Origin: a virus
Direction: 5' to 3' (one strand)
IMG/VR virus record: IMGVR_UViG_3300042261_001312
Span: 248,001-312,000 of that record
Length of the DNA stretch: 64,000 nt
Shown one piece after another: positions 50,466-59,623 of the stretch. Below the pieces are notes generated by a model. It made no database searches, had not been told where the DNA came from, and saw only the letters and a list, made by a program, of their open reading frames with translations. Positions within the stretch are counted from its first letter, which is position 1. Each line of letters begins with the position of its first letter. The translations under genes were made by a program, and so were the position numbers.

Positions 50466-50732
50466 ATGTTAAGAATCCTTTGCAGTGCAATACATGACCC
50501 CAAAGATGTTGATATGGGAGGACAACCATTAATTTATTGTGGTCATAGACATCATAATATTTTATGGCAATCCAAAGATATATCAAGAAATCCACAACAT
50601 CAAGGTTTCTTAACTTCCGAAGGTAAATTCGTCAACAGGGAAGAAGCATTGAAAATCGCATTGAAAGCCAAGCAAGTATTGGATATTGACGATGTTAGAG
50701 GAAATAAATTACATAGCGAAGATTTATACTGA
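50466..50732 (+). CDS. hypothetical protein with a His-rich segment
   Basis: 88 residues from ATG at 50466. IYCGHRHHNIL near 23-33 and NREEALKIALKAKQV near 61-75 recall a small family found in many phages, but I cannot name it. Starts one base after the previous stop. Confidence 0.65.
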   Translation: MLRILCSAIHDPKDVDMGGQPLIYCGHRHHNILWQSKDISRNPQHQGFLTSEGKFVNREEALKIALKAKQVLDIDDVRGNKLHSEDLY

Positions 50733-50733
50733 T

Positions 50734-51045
50734 ATGAAAATTTTAATTAGACCAAAAGAATTTACTGGTGATACCCAATGGGTTAGAAAACATGAAGGCG
50801 TAATATTAGTTGAAAAAGAAGAAGATATTGAGCCTTTATGGAAATTGCTTTGTGAACAAGACGAATATTGGGAATCATATAAGAAAATTATCAAAGTAGC
50901 ACCAAAAGAAATTGATGATATTAGTGAAATTATTAATATGTGTCAATATGCAGGTAAGACAGATATTTATCATCCTGAGAAGATAAAAGAAATTATTCCT
51001 TTTATTATGTATCAGAAAAGAAATTACAGCGAATGGCTTCAATAA
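50734..51045 (+). CDS. hypothetical protein
   Basis: 103 residues from ATG at 50734, acidic and helical with several Trp. Not recognised. Confidence 0.65.
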   Translation: MKILIRPKEFTGDTQWVRKHEGVILVEKEEDIEPLWKLLCEQDEYWESYKKIIKVAPKEIDDISEIINMCQYAGKTDIYHPEKIKEIIPFIMYQKRNYSEWLQ

Positions 51046-51054
51046 TATTAAAAG

Positions 51055-51333
51055 ATGAGAAAGATAATTACAATTATACTTGTTCTTTTCGCATTTTCAT
51101 GTGAAAAAGAAACTCCTTATGAGGGATGGGTATTTTATAACAATACTGATTTAAAACTTAAATTACTTATTTTCTGCACACCTAAAGTCGATACTTTATT
51201 GACAGCACATAGTGTTTTCAAAATGTCATATGATGATTACCATGTAAACGATGGTGAATTATTTTATGTGTCTGAACTAGATAATCAATTATTTATGGCG
51301 GCTAAAGTTAAAAACAAAAACTATATTGAATAA
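51055..51333 (+). CDS. small lipoprotein
   Basis: 92 residues. Signal peptide MRKIITIILVLFAFS ends in a lipobox FAFSC (Cys16 would be lipidated); the rest is a beta-rich mature part facing the periplasm or outer membrane. Phage lipoproteins may block superinfection or act as o-spanins; neither is shown here. Confidence 0.75.
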   Translation: MRKIITIILVLFAFSCEKETPYEGWVFYNNTDLKLKLLIFCTPKVDTLLTAHSVFKMSYDDYHVNDGELFYVSELDNQLFMAAKVKNKNYIE

Positions 51334-51352
51334 AGCCAAACACTTTCATGTA

Positions 51353-51362
51353 AGTATTTATT
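51353..51362 (+). promoter_or_regulatory. class 2 promoter motif AGTATTTATT
   Basis: 16 bases before the ATG at 51379, inside an ACACT/AGTGT inverted repeat (about 51339-51374). Confidence 0.5.
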
Positions 51363-51378
51363 CTATATAGTGTTTATT

Positions 51379-53175
51379 ATGAAGTCATCTATTATAGAAA
51401 ATGTTCAACAAGCAGAAAAATTATTAAAGGTACACAACATCGACCTTAACAATCCTGATTATCAGAAATTTAAATCATTGCTTGTAACCAATAATAATGT
51501 TGGGTATTTAGGATTTATCACTAAATTACTGCTAAACAACAGTAATTTTTTTAGTTATAATACGGCTGAAGAAATATATAAATTTCTTGTTGACAATAAA
51601 AACGTATTAACCAGTTTACCGAAACAATTAAATAATTACGAAAGTGTTGACGAATTAAAGACTGATATTGCATCCATTGCAAAAAGACAAAGCCTTAAAC
51701 AATTTTTGGATAAAATAACAAATAAATTCGTTAAGGAACAATTACCCAATAACATAGATGAAGATTTATTAAATAACCTCGAATATTTCAATAGATTAAA
51801 TAAAGCCGATCAACAAGAATTTTTAAGAAAAGTAAATAAATTCGATGACATAGAAGATTTCAAAGATAGTTTGTCAGAATTTGTTGAAGACATGAAAATT
51901 GGATTTAAATACGATATCGTTTTAAATAAAATCAATTCAATGTCTAAAGATGAAATTAAATTACTTTATAGTAAAAATAATATTATTTTAGCAAGAATAT
52001 TAAAGTATGCTGCAAGTAAAGAACTTGGAAGTAAATCTTGGTGCATTGTAGGAGACGAAAACATGTTTGATTCTTACACTGAAAACGGAAAAAATTATCA
52101 ATATTTTTTATTTAACTTTAATCCAGAAATAGAACCACATCTTAAAATGATTGCTTTTACAATGGATGCTGAAAATAATGTCACCGCATCACACGATAGA
52201 TACGATAGACAATTTTCAAAACCTATTAATTATTTGGAAAATATCGGAATTAAATCCAAAGTAGTTGAAATAAATTCCAGAGAGAGATATGAAACATCCT
52301 TAACTTCAGCAGTAAGTAATGTGTTAAAAAATAATAATTTTAAAAAAAATGTAGATGCAGATAATAAAATATATAATGATAAAATATTTAATAATAGTGT
52401 CTATAATTATGAAGGAGTCCCTGCTGCAATTTTTTTACAGCAATTAAATAATGTTAGTAGTGAAACAAATTTAGACGTTTTATTTGATTACTTCCAAAAT
52501 ATCGAAATAACCGTTCAAAGATATAGAGAAAACATTGGCACTGAAAAAATTAACGTAATTCCGATTGCACTACACAATATTTACAATATTTCTCAAATTA
52601 ATTTCGATATACTTAAAAACTCTGGAGTTAGACTAGCAATTAATTCAGATAAAATAATTAAATTGCTTGAAAAAGTATATTTGTCAAATATTAAATTATT
52701 ACCTGAAACAAAACATGCTATACTACATTTCCTTAAAGATAATGATGTTGACATATTAAAGTTATCCCAAAGAAAGAAACAAAATCAGATGTCTGATATG
52801 GAATATGGAATGTTAATTAAAAGAGGGGAAAATTTAAAACCATTAATACAAAATAAACTTGCAGCCATTAGGAGAGGTGAAAATGTAAGTCTAACCTCAA
52901 GTGAAGTAAAATATGCCATTGACAATGGTTTTGAAGGAATTATAAAGAAATACTATACCAACATGCTACCATATTTCATGGAAAATCAATTGGATTATGA
53001 CGATATGAACATCTATAAGAAATTAAATATGCTCGATAAAATATCTGATGTAATTTATAAAAAGGGAAATATGTATGGGAGGGATTCTTTAAATTCTATT
53101 GAAGATAGCATTTATCAATATCACAAACAATTACAAGAGCATTTAACTAAATTTAATAAACTAATTAAATATTAA
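51379..53175 (+). CDS. large hypothetical protein with SKSWCI segment
   Basis: 598 residues from ATG at 51379 (GTG at 51370 is the alternative start in the same frame). Mostly helical and Asn/Lys/Leu-rich. Near residue 215 a short segment, LGSKSWCIVGDENMFDSY then YFLFNFN, followed by SHDRYDRQF, resembles a module I have seen in uncharacterised proteins of large phages. No catalytic motif is clear. Behind a class 2 promoter motif, so possibly late. One base from the ASCH gene. Confidence 0.75.
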   Translation: MKSSIIENVQQAEKLLKVHNIDLNNPDYQKFKSLLVTNNNVGYLGFITKLLLNNSNFFSYNTAEEIYKFLVDNKNVLTSLPKQLNNYESVDELKTDIASIAKRQSLKQFLDKITNKFVKEQLPNNIDEDLLNNLEYFNRLNKADQQEFLRKVNKFDDIEDFKDSLSEFVEDMKIGFKYDIVLNKINSMSKDEIKLLYSKNNIILARILKYAASKELGSKSWCIVGDENMFDSYTENGKNYQYFLFNFNPEIEPHLKMIAFTMDAENNVTASHDRYDRQFSKPINYLENIGIKSKVVEINSRERYETSLTSAVSNVLKNNNFKKNVDADNKIYNDKIFNNSVYNYEGVPAAIFLQQLNNVSSETNLDVLFDYFQNIEITVQRYRENIGTEKINVIPIALHNIYNISQINFDILKNSGVRLAINSDKIIKLLEKVYLSNIKLLPETKHAILHFLKDNDVDILKLSQRKKQNQMSDMEYGMLIKRGENLKPLIQNKLAAIRRGENVSLTSSEVKYAIDNGFEGIIKKYYTNMLPYFMENQLDYDDMNIYKKLNMLDKISDVIYKKGNMYGRDSLNSIEDSIYQYHKQLQEHLTKFNKLIKY

Positions 53176-53176
53176 A

Positions 53177-53659
53177 ATGAAAAAGAAACTATCTGACATA
53201 ATTAACGAAGTAATTACCGATTTCGAAGGATTGGATGATTCAAGTCCAACTATGGCAGGTTTTGGCGAAAGATTAAGAAGCATTAGTGAAGAAAGAAAAA
53301 TCGGCATCAACATAAACGATGATGCACAACCATTTAGTCAACAAATACTCAATGGTGAGAAAACAATTGAAACCCGAAATTCACCAACATTAAGACCATA
53401 TGTTGGCAAGAGAGTTGGAATCGTAAGCACTGGCAAAAATAAGAAAGCAATGCTTGTTGGATTCGTTGATATTGACGATGAATTTGTTTATGATAACGCA
53501 CAGGCATTTGATGCTGATATTGATAAACATTTGGTTACATCGGATTCACCATTTTATATAAAAGGTATCAAATATGGATATCATTTAAGCAATCCACAAA
53601 AAATCACACCAGTACCAGTTGAAAGCAGAGGATATGTATCAAGAAAAATTGATGCTTGA
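53177..53659 (+). CDS. ASCH-domain (PUA-like) protein
   Basis: 160 residues. After a 45-residue linker, QPFSQQILNGEKTIETRN opens an ASCH/PUA-like barrel: the run QQILNGEKTIE(T)R is the conserved helix-strand with the Lys/Arg pair, followed by VGKRVGIVST and AMLVGFVDI strands and a PVESRG end. ASCH proteins bind RNA or modified bases. Which ligand is unclear. Ends inside the next class 1 promoter. Confidence 0.75.
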   Translation: MKKKLSDIINEVITDFEGLDDSSPTMAGFGERLRSISEERKIGININDDAQPFSQQILNGEKTIETRNSPTLRPYVGKRVGIVSTGKNKKAMLVGFVDIDDEFVYDNAQAFDADIDKHLVTSDSPFYIKGIKYGYHLSNPQKITPVPVESRGYVSRKIDA

Positions 53660-53690
53660 TGTAACTTTATTAAATGTATTAACGTATATA
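53659..53690 (+). promoter_or_regulatory. class 1 phage promoter
   Basis: ATGTAAC (53659-53665), 17 bases, CGTATATA (53683-53690; second box imperfect), 27 bases before the ATG at 53718. Confidence 0.65.
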
Positions 53691-53717
53691 TCTATATAAA
53701 CTTAAAAATATTGAAGT

Positions 53718-53999
53718 ATGGATAATTTATCATTTGCCAAAAACATGTCTGGTTGGTCACAAAAAGAAAAAACCGAAATGAAAGCAGAACCGAAAACAAA
53801 AAAATCTGTTAATGTTGTAAGTGGAAGCACAACAAATGTAAAACCACAACACGAATTATTGGTTAAATGTAACGAATTAATTCAGTTGATGGAAGAAGAA
53901 TATAACACCACACCAAAGAAAGAATTATATGATTCTCTAACAAGCCTATACGGAACTAAAAAAGCATTAATGCTTTTCAATGAAATAAATCTTAATTAA
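53718..53999 (+). CDS. small hypothetical protein
   Basis: 93 residues. A basic, Thr/Lys-rich disordered N-terminus (1-45) and a helical C-terminal half. Not recognised. Confidence 0.65.
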   Translation: MDNLSFAKNMSGWSQKEKTEMKAEPKTKKSVNVVSGSTTNVKPQHELLVKCNELIQLMEEEYNTTPKKELYDSLTSLYGTKKALMLFNEINLN

Positions 54000-54000
54000 T

Positions 54001-54120
54001 ATGGATAAATTAAACTGCTCAACATGTAGTCATACGATTGATATATGTGCAAAATGTAAGGATTTCAACAAGCATGAACAACTGAAAAAGGAAAAATGCA
54101 TAATAAAAGCGATAAAATAA
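54001..54120 (+). CDS. 39-residue zinc-knuckle-like protein
   Basis: ATG at 54001, one base after the previous stop. CSTC and CAKC pairs (residues 6-9 and 18-21) make a small C4 zinc knuckle, followed by a Lys tail. The terminator begins inside its last codons. Confidence 0.6.
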   Translation: MDKLNCSTCSHTIDICAKCKDFNKHEQLKKEKCIIKAIK

Positions 54121-54138
54121 AATTATCGCTTTTTTTTT
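54105..54138 (+). terminator. rho-independent terminator fused to next promoter
   Basis: AAAAGCGATAA (54105-54115) with TTATCGCTTTT (54123-54133), then T run that merges with the TTGTAAC box. Confidence 0.85.
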
Positions 54139-54168
54139 GTAACATTTTTTATTATCTTTGCGTACAAC
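54137..54168 (+). promoter_or_regulatory. class 1 phage promoter
   Basis: TTGTAAC (54137-54143), 17 bases, CGTACAAC (54161-54168; two mismatches). The spacer ends in TATCTTTG, a host-type -7 element. Confidence 0.6.
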
Positions 54169-54190
54169 AATCAAATTAAATCTTTTGATT

Positions 54191-54544
54191 ATGTGGGATG
54201 ATGTTATAATTGGTAAAGGTGAACGTGGAACTGGCGCATATGTTATATTTCCACGTTTTATAAATGTTAGTATTAGCGAAAATAATGTTAGTTTTTGGAT
54301 TAGCGATTGTATTTGTGATACAAGCATGACTGTTATGAAAGACACCAAAGAAGGTGAAAAAATTGCAAATCTCGTAGCAAAACGTGATGAAATTGAACTC
54401 CAAAATTATTTGGATAGTTTAATCCTAAAGAACATCAAACCTGAATTAATGAAAATCAAAATTCAAAATTGCATTGAAGAAAGTTACCGAAAAGGTAGAG
54501 ATTCTATGTTAAATGATTTCCGTAAATTGCTGGATATAAGATAA
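54191..54544 (+). CDS. hypothetical protein
   Basis: 117 residues from ATG at 54191. Gly-rich beta N-terminus with two Cys, then a helical C-terminus. Not recognised. Confidence 0.7.
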   Translation: MWDDVIIGKGERGTGAYVIFPRFINVSISENNVSFWISDCICDTSMTVMKDTKEGEKIANLVAKRDEIELQNYLDSLILKNIKPELMKIKIQNCIEESYRKGRDSMLNDFRKLLDIR

Positions 54545-54551
54545 TATCATA

Positions 54552-54953
54552 ATGATACACAGTGACATAATGATTGGTAAAAAATATAAATTATACGAAC
54601 TAAAAGAAGGAGATAAATTTTATTATGATGATTTAATTTATGTCCTAAAAAGTTGTGAGTATGACCCAAGTAATCCCGACCACATTAGAGTCAGACTCAA
54701 AAGATATAAAATTGATAGGCTTTGGGAAGAAATGCAAATGCATGGAACAGGCGTAGCCGAGAGAGAATATTACAAATATACTCGCAGAGACGTTAATAGT
54801 TTCTTGGCAGGATTCAGGAGTGCAATTGCCATTTGTGAGCCACATATGGACGTTTTTGACAAGGAAAATGCGGGAATCAACGGTGAGATTGAAAAGCATT
54901 TATTGGCTCTTAAATCGCTTAAAAAGTGGGAAAAAAACCAAATTAAGAAATGA
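54552..54953 (+). CDS. hypothetical protein
   Basis: 133 residues; ATG at 54570 is an alternative start. A beta-rich N-terminal half (KYKLYELKEGDKFYY) looks like a small SH3-like strand set, then helices. Overlaps the next gene by four bases. Not recognised. Confidence 0.65.
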   Translation: MIHSDIMIGKKYKLYELKEGDKFYYDDLIYVLKSCEYDPSNPDHIRVRLKRYKIDRLWEEMQMHGTGVAEREYYKYTRRDVNSFLAGFRSAIAICEPHMDVFDKENAGINGEIEKHLLALKSLKKWEKNQIKK

Positions 54954-55363
54954 CAAGTATAGAAATTACAAATGATAATCCTTTGATTCCTGAATTTATT
55001 CTCAGGAAATTATTGTTTAGTGGCTGTAAATTTCAATATGAAAGTTATGACCATAACAAAGCAATTGAAGAAATAAAAAAGAATGATTTGAAAAATGGTT
55101 TAATTTTTGATGGATATGACAGATTTAGTTCGTATGAAATATTATCTGAAATGAAACAAAAGTATCGTGTTTATCGGATTGGTAAATTAAGACAAATAGA
55201 TTTTGCACCTGATGGAAGCATACGTAAAATATACATCGGGAACAAATATAATAAAACATTTTATTTATATAACTTTGGTAAAGAAGTTAAACCAATCATA
55301 TTCAAATCAGACGATGAATATGATTTAATTGGTCAAGGTCTGGCAATAGAAGATACTTTATAA
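54950..55363 (+). CDS. hypothetical protein
   Basis: 137 residues, Lys/Tyr/Phe-rich, soluble, ATGA-coupled. Not recognised. Confidence 0.65.
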   Translation: MTSIEITNDNPLIPEFILRKLLFSGCKFQYESYDHNKAIEEIKKNDLKNGLIFDGYDRFSSYEILSEMKQKYRVYRIGKLRQIDFAPDGSIRKIYIGNKYNKTFYLYNFGKEVKPIIFKSDDEYDLIGQGLAIEDTL

Positions 55364-55383
55364 AATAATTTTTAAATTAAAAC

Positions 55384-55794
55384 ATGTTAATTGCATTTAT
55401 TTTAATATTGATTCATTACGTTGCTGATTTCATGTATCAAGATGATAGGATGGCACTTAATAAATCCAAAAGCAATAAAGAATTATTGAGACATACGTTT
55501 AGATATACTTTAGTGTTTATGATTGGATTCTTAATTATAAAATTAATTGAGAATCCATTCCCACACATATATATGTATGATTTGCATTGGACATATAAAA
55601 TTTTATGGTTTTTTCCAATAACATTTGTATGCCATACGATCATTGATTATATTAGTAGCAGAATTACAAGTAAATTGTTTGCCAATAATATTTATTACAC
55701 TGGAATACCAAATTTCGGTGCATTTTCAATTATTGGAATGGATCAAGTATTTCATTATGCAACACTTTTCTTGACTTATAATTATTTAACTTAA
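55384..55794 (+). CDS. DUF3307 family membrane protein
   Basis: 136 residues with four hydrophobic segments. The N-terminal HYVADFMYQDD with the downstream HTIIDYISSRI and GMDQVFHYATLF matches DUF3307, a four-helix membrane family with conserved His and Asp, found in bacteria and phages. Function unknown. Confidence 0.75.
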   Translation: MLIAFILILIHYVADFMYQDDRMALNKSKSNKELLRHTFRYTLVFMIGFLIIKLIENPFPHIYMYDLHWTYKILWFFPITFVCHTIIDYISSRITSKLFANNIYYTGIPNFGAFSIIGMDQVFHYATLFLTYNYLT

Positions 55795-55798
55795 ATCA

Positions 55799-55948
55799 AT
55801 GAAAAAGAAGAAACCAGTTTTGGCAGTATATACTAATGGAAAGTATCATTATGGTAACTTATTCAACGTACCCACTGCTGAAGAAAATAAACGTTTAACC
55901 AATTCCTTAATTAAGGAAATTGTAAATAAATTAAAAAACAATGGATGA
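55799..55948 (+). CDS. small basic hypothetical protein
   Basis: 49 residues, ATG at 55799, Lys/Asn-rich. Its last codons overlap the next start (55941). Not recognised. Confidence 0.55.
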   Translation: MKKKKPVLAVYTNGKYHYGNLFNVPTAEENKRLTNSLIKEIVNKLKNNG

Positions 55949-56618
55949 TTTAAAAAAATATAAAGAAGCGGAAAGTCAATTAATGCATGAAATATTCGGT
56001 CTTGAATTGACATATGAGCAAGCATTGGAAAGATGTAAACAATTGTGGGAACTTATTCCATCTAACATTGATTTAAATCCAGTGGCACTTAACAAGTTGA
56101 TGAAAGAAACATATGGCAATCATCCTGATTTTAATAAACATGGCGTTACTTATAAGATTGTTATTGGTGACCTCAAAGATGAAGATATTGATGAATATCT
56201 AAAAAAGGTAGTTGAGAAAATTAAAAAACCAATTCCCAATATTAATTTTGATAATATTGATATGTTTAACGATAATTACATTCAAAATTTTCATGATAAA
56301 TATGGTATAACTAATTCTTGTGAAAATTTCAAATCCTCAATTATGGCTAATCCACAACAAAGTGAACATGCTAAAAATCACGCAATTGATTTTGCTGAAT
56401 GGTTATGGAGAAATGCTATTCATTATCAACGTGGAGGAACATATACTTTTAGAGAGGATGATGGCAATGTAAGCACGTATTATATTGAAGAATTATATGA
56501 TAAGTATTTATCAAGACCAATGCCAGTATCACCAAAAACAAATGAATTATTAATCCCACCACCTGTACTACCAAAATCAAGACGTATAAGGGAAGGTGAA
56601 GAACCAAAAGAAAGATAA
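55941..56618 (+). CDS. hypothetical protein
   Basis: 225 residues, mainly helical, acidic, soluble. HAKNHAIDFAEWLW near 145 and a PRP-rich C-terminus. One base before the next gene. Not recognised. Confidence 0.7.
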   Translation: MDDLKKYKEAESQLMHEIFGLELTYEQALERCKQLWELIPSNIDLNPVALNKLMKETYGNHPDFNKHGVTYKIVIGDLKDEDIDEYLKKVVEKIKKPIPNINFDNIDMFNDNYIQNFHDKYGITNSCENFKSSIMANPQQSEHAKNHAIDFAEWLWRNAIHYQRGGTYTFREDDGNVSTYYIEELYDKYLSRPMPVSPKTNELLIPPPVLPKSRRIREGEEPKER

Positions 56619-56619
56619 T

Positions 56620-56973
56620 ATGAAAAATTTTAATAAACAATTTGCTATACTTATGTTTGGTGGTTTAGCACTAATCATATTAGGCGTTATTTATCTATCA
56701 ATTGAAGGTAATAGTAAACATACTGATGTACCTGAAGTAGAAGTTGTTAAACAACAACCAATAGTTGAACAACCAGTGCATGTACCATTCAAATATAACA
56801 TCACATGTGGCATTGGAAATAGCATTTATAAAGATGTGTCAATTGGCGAAATTGAATATATCCATAATGGATGTGCAATAAAGTATTTGAGTTATAATAA
56901 TGGCAGTCCTGATTCAATCACCATTATGGGTGGAACAATTGAAATTACAAAATATAACGGCAGAGAACAATAA
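56620..56973 (+). CDS. membrane-anchored protein with periplasmic beta domain
   Basis: 117 residues from ATG at 56620. One membrane segment (about 9-24), a Val/Pro/Gln linker, then a beta-rich domain. Not recognised. Confidence 0.65.
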   Translation: MKNFNKQFAILMFGGLALIILGVIYLSIEGNSKHTDVPEVEVVKQQPIVEQPVHVPFKYNITCGIGNSIYKDVSIGEIEYIHNGCAIKYLSYNNGSPDSITIMGGTIEITKYNGREQ

Positions 56974-57033
56974 AAATAAAATAATATTTGTATGTTAAGA
57001 AATTATTAACTACATTTACAAAAATACATAATC

Positions 57034-57366
57034 ATGGCAATTAAATTTAAAAAAATCAAAACAAGCGAAAGCATTCTAACTGAAGATGAATTAAAAATAG
57101 TTTCTTCAACTGAAGATTATATTGATTCACAAATTCGTGAACAAAAATCAGAAGTAATTGTAATTCCATTATCAATTGCAAAATTCCATTTCTGTCCAAC
57201 AAGAAATTCTAAAATTGTTCTTTCAACCGACAGGAGAATTCTAATGAGCAATGAACTGGAAAGAAGATATCGTAAAGCAGGATGGGAAGCCACTGTTCAC
57301 GTTAATGATGAATTAGATATAAGAAACATAGAAGGCGATGTTTGGGTATTAACTGGAATAAAATAA
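57034..57366 (+). CDS. hypothetical protein
   Basis: 110 residues, beta-rich; ESILTEDELKI and VIPLSIAKFHFCP strands. A 60-base AT-rich gap before it holds no class 1 promoter. Not recognised. Confidence 0.65.
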   Translation: MAIKFKKIKTSESILTEDELKIVSSTEDYIDSQIREQKSEVIVIPLSIAKFHFCPTRNSKIVLSTDRRILMSNELERRYRKAGWEATVHVNDELDIRNIEGDVWVLTGIK

Positions 57367-57372
57367 AATATT

Positions 57373-57633
57373 ATGGGACTGCTTGAATATTTAAAACTTT
57401 GTGAAAAAAGCCGACATAGTTATTTTCACACATCAATACATCCGCCATATAGTTCGGATAATTTTGGTATTCGTAACACAAGACCTCTTACAAATCTTCA
57501 AGATAAAGTTCAAATCACTGATGAATTGAATGCCTTACTTAAAAAATATTTGGAAGATAATCTTGAAGAAGAAACATTTAATAAACGTTGTGATGATTTG
57601 AGAAATGAAATCAATCACGAATTTGGAGGATAA
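57373..57633 (+). CDS. small hypothetical protein
   Basis: 86 residues, helical C-terminus, His/Ser-rich N-terminus. Not recognised. Confidence 0.65.
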   Translation: MGLLEYLKLCEKSRHSYFHTSIHPPYSSDNFGIRNTRPLTNLQDKVQITDELNALLKKYLEDNLEEETFNKRCDDLRNEINHEFGG

Positions 57634-57635
57634 TT

Positions 57636-57830
57636 ATGGAACATAATTTCAATAAATATGACCTGAAGATAGGGGATAAAGTTATGCTTGATGAAGGATT
57701 TAATAATCATAGTGAAGTGGTTATTAAACACATGACAACGCATAAAATGTTTTCTGATGTATATTCAGTGGATGATAAACCTGAACATGCATGGCAGGTT
57801 ATGACCAATCGTTTAACACCAATTAAATGA
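57636..57830 (+). CDS. small hypothetical protein
   Basis: 64 residues, beta-rich, like a one-domain SH3-type strand set (LKIGDKVMLDEGF). Overlaps the next gene (ATGA). Not recognised. Confidence 0.65.
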   Translation: MEHNFNKYDLKIGDKVMLDEGFNNHSEVVIKHMTTHKMFSDVYSVDDKPEHAWQVMTNRLTPIK

Positions 57831-58111
57831 AAATTAATAGTCTAATTCCTTTATATTGTGAAACAATTCCAGAAGTGCTTGAAGAAGGCATTTTATATAT
57901 TTCATACAAATATGGAATGGCAATACATTTATGTGCCTGTGGTTGCAAACAGCATTGTGTTACAGGATTACAGCCATATTGGAATACTGGATGGAGCATT
58001 CAAGATAATGAAGGACTAATAACGTTAAGACCTTCGATAGGAAATTGGGAAGGTGAAAATCCCTATCATGCTCATTACTTTATTACTAACAATAAAATTG
58101 AATGGGTATGA
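57827..58111 (+). CDS. small protein with CACGCKxHC cluster
   Basis: 94 residues. HLCACGCKQHCVT near 43-55 has four cysteines and two histidines in a zinc- or metal-binding arrangement. Coupled to both neighbours by ATGA overlaps. Not recognised. Confidence 0.65.
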   Translation: MKINSLIPLYCETIPEVLEEGILYISYKYGMAIHLCACGCKQHCVTGLQPYWNTGWSIQDNEGLITLRPSIGNWEGENPYHAHYFITNNKIEWV

Positions 58112-58338
58112 AACAACAACCAACACATGAAATTGCAGGTGATTATTACGTTGAACATCATGGAAAGTATAAAACGATTCTATTCTGCAAAGCCATGATT
58201 AAGTCATTTACTGATAATGATGAAGTATCTATTTATATGAAAGAATATTGGAAATCTGTATTGGAATATGTTCAAGGCAAACCTGAAGAAAATTCTGAAT
58301 TTCTGAAACGAATTATTAACGAAACAAAAAGTTGGTGA
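58108..58338 (+). CDS. small hypothetical protein
   Basis: 76 residues from ATG at 58108 (overlaps the previous stop; an ATG at 58102 is in the same frame). Helical C-terminus. Not recognised. Confidence 0.6.
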   Translation: MKQQPTHEIAGDYYVEHHGKYKTILFCKAMIKSFTDNDEVSIYMKEYWKSVLEYVQGKPEENSEFLKRIINETKSW

Positions 58339-58339
58339 T

Positions 58340-58483
58340 ATGGACAGTATTAGTATAATGTGTAATGATTACGAAAAGTATAAACAATTGTGTGAACAGC
58401 ATAATATAGAGCCAGTAAGTCTTTATGCTGATTTTTATACACATGGACATAACATTGTCAAAAAATATCAGTGTGCGGAATGA
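58340..58483 (+). CDS. small hypothetical protein
   Basis: 47 residues, ATG at 58340 one base after the previous stop. Acidic/aromatic with four Cys. Last gene of the plus-strand block. Not recognised. Confidence 0.5.
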   Translation: MDSISIMCNDYEKYKQLCEQHNIEPVSLYADFYTHGHNIVKKYQCAE

Positions 58484-58550
58484 ATGATTATGTTTATGTT
58501 TTAATCTGGTTTGCAATTCGTTATTCGAAAAATAAATTTGTACATTGCAA

Positions 58551-58582
58551 AAAAAATCAGGACACAATGTCCTGATTTTTTG
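58551..58582. terminator. bidirectional terminator between convergent blocks
   Basis: AAAAAATCAGGACA (58551-58564) pairs with TGTCCTGATTTTTT (58568-58581), loop of three, with A and T tracts on the two sides. Serves both the plus-strand block ending at 58483 and the minus-strand block ending at 58602. Confidence 0.85.
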
Positions 58583-58601
58583 TTTTGTACATTGATATTG
58601 G

Positions 58602-58916
58602 TTATGAAATTCCCCAATGAACAAAATATCCGACAACGAAAACAATCCAAGGAGCGATAATATTCGAAATTATTTCCGTATTCTTATCACGAAATTCATC
58701 CTTAATTGCAGTCGCTGCGTGAGTTTTGAACAGGTCAACGAACATCATCAAACCAATTGCAAGTAAAAATGTAATGTGTGGCAAATTCGGAAATACTGGC
58801 AACAAGAACCAATACCAGAATTTGTACAATACAAATCCCCAAGACATTGCAGAATATGCAACAACTAAACCGATGACAAAAAACATGCCGATAACAAGAC
58901 CAATTGCTTCAATCAT
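58602..58916 (-). CDS. small membrane protein
   Basis: 104 residues with about three hydrophobic segments (2-22, 26-45, 48-64 and a final one near 85-100). Last gene of the minus-strand block. Not recognised. Confidence 0.65.
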   Translation of the reverse strand: MIEAIGLVIGMFFVIGLVVAYSAMSWGFVLYKFWYWFLLPVFPNLPHITFLLAIGLMMFVDLFKTHAATAIKDEFRDKNTEIISNIIAPWIVFVVGYFVHWGIS

Positions 58917-58949
58917 AATAATTAATTTTAAGTGTTAAAGATATAAAAA

Positions 58950-59396
58950 CTATATTTTCCAATTCGGTGGATTTTTATCGAATTTTTTAATGTACATTCT
59001 ATCCACCTCAGTGAGCAACCTGTAACATCTGTTCTTCAACAGATTGTAAGGATAATGAATTTTCTCATAATGGTCAAGCCACAACTTTTTACCCAACTCA
59101 GGCGCACTCCTGTAATGTTTCGTGTACATTGCTTCCAAGCCACTTTCAATCGCAAATGCAGGGAGCGATAACTTGCCGACATAATCCAACACTCTTATAA
59201 TTTCATTGTAAATATAATCGTGTGAGGCATCGTCAATCATGCTTTTTTCTCCGAGAGATTCCAACATGTGTTTGAGATTATCAATCATTTCCTCTGCTCT
59301 TCCTAATTCAACTGCGTGGTCAGGGAGTTGAAAATCGACTTTCAAAAAGTTCTGTACATTATCTTCCATAAGAGATTTTTTAATTAAATCATACAA
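58950..59396 (-). CDS. helical hypothetical protein
   Basis: 148 residues, helical, acidic and Leu-rich, soluble. Overlaps the next gene upstream by 13 bases. Not recognised. Confidence 0.7.
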   Translation of the reverse strand: MYDLIKKSLMEDNVQNFLKVDFQLPDHAVELGRAEEMIDNLKHMLESLGEKSMIDDASHDYIYNEIIRVLDYVGKLSLPAFAIESGLEAMYTKHYRSAPELGKKLWLDHYEKIHYPYNLLKNRCYRLLTEVDRMYIKKFDKNPPNWKI

Positions 59397-59623
59397 TCTT
59401 CAATGTAATTATTGACAATGGTTAAAGGCGGTAAACTATTTGGATGCCCTGTTAAATTAACCTCCGTGCCGAAACCTTGTGACCAGTCATAAATAAGTCC
59501 TTCGCCATCCGAACTTTCATTTTCCATTTCCTTATCAAAGATTTGAAAGAATGCACCCAACATATGGTCAATACCAGTTACTACGGTAAGACGTTCATCT
59601 TTATGTATTACATTCCTGCTCAT
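59384..59623 (-). CDS. small acidic hypothetical protein
   Basis: 79 residues, acidic, soluble. Overlaps both neighbours. Not recognised. Confidence 0.65.
   Translation of the reverse strand: MSRNVIHKDERLTVVTGIDHMLGAFFQIFDKEMENESSDGEGLIYDWSQGFGTEVNLTGHPNSLPPLTIVNNYIEDCMI

Noticed and set aside
58480-58575. 31-codon frame starting on the stop of the 47-residue gene
   Set aside because: It is coded through the terminator stem and has no independent support.
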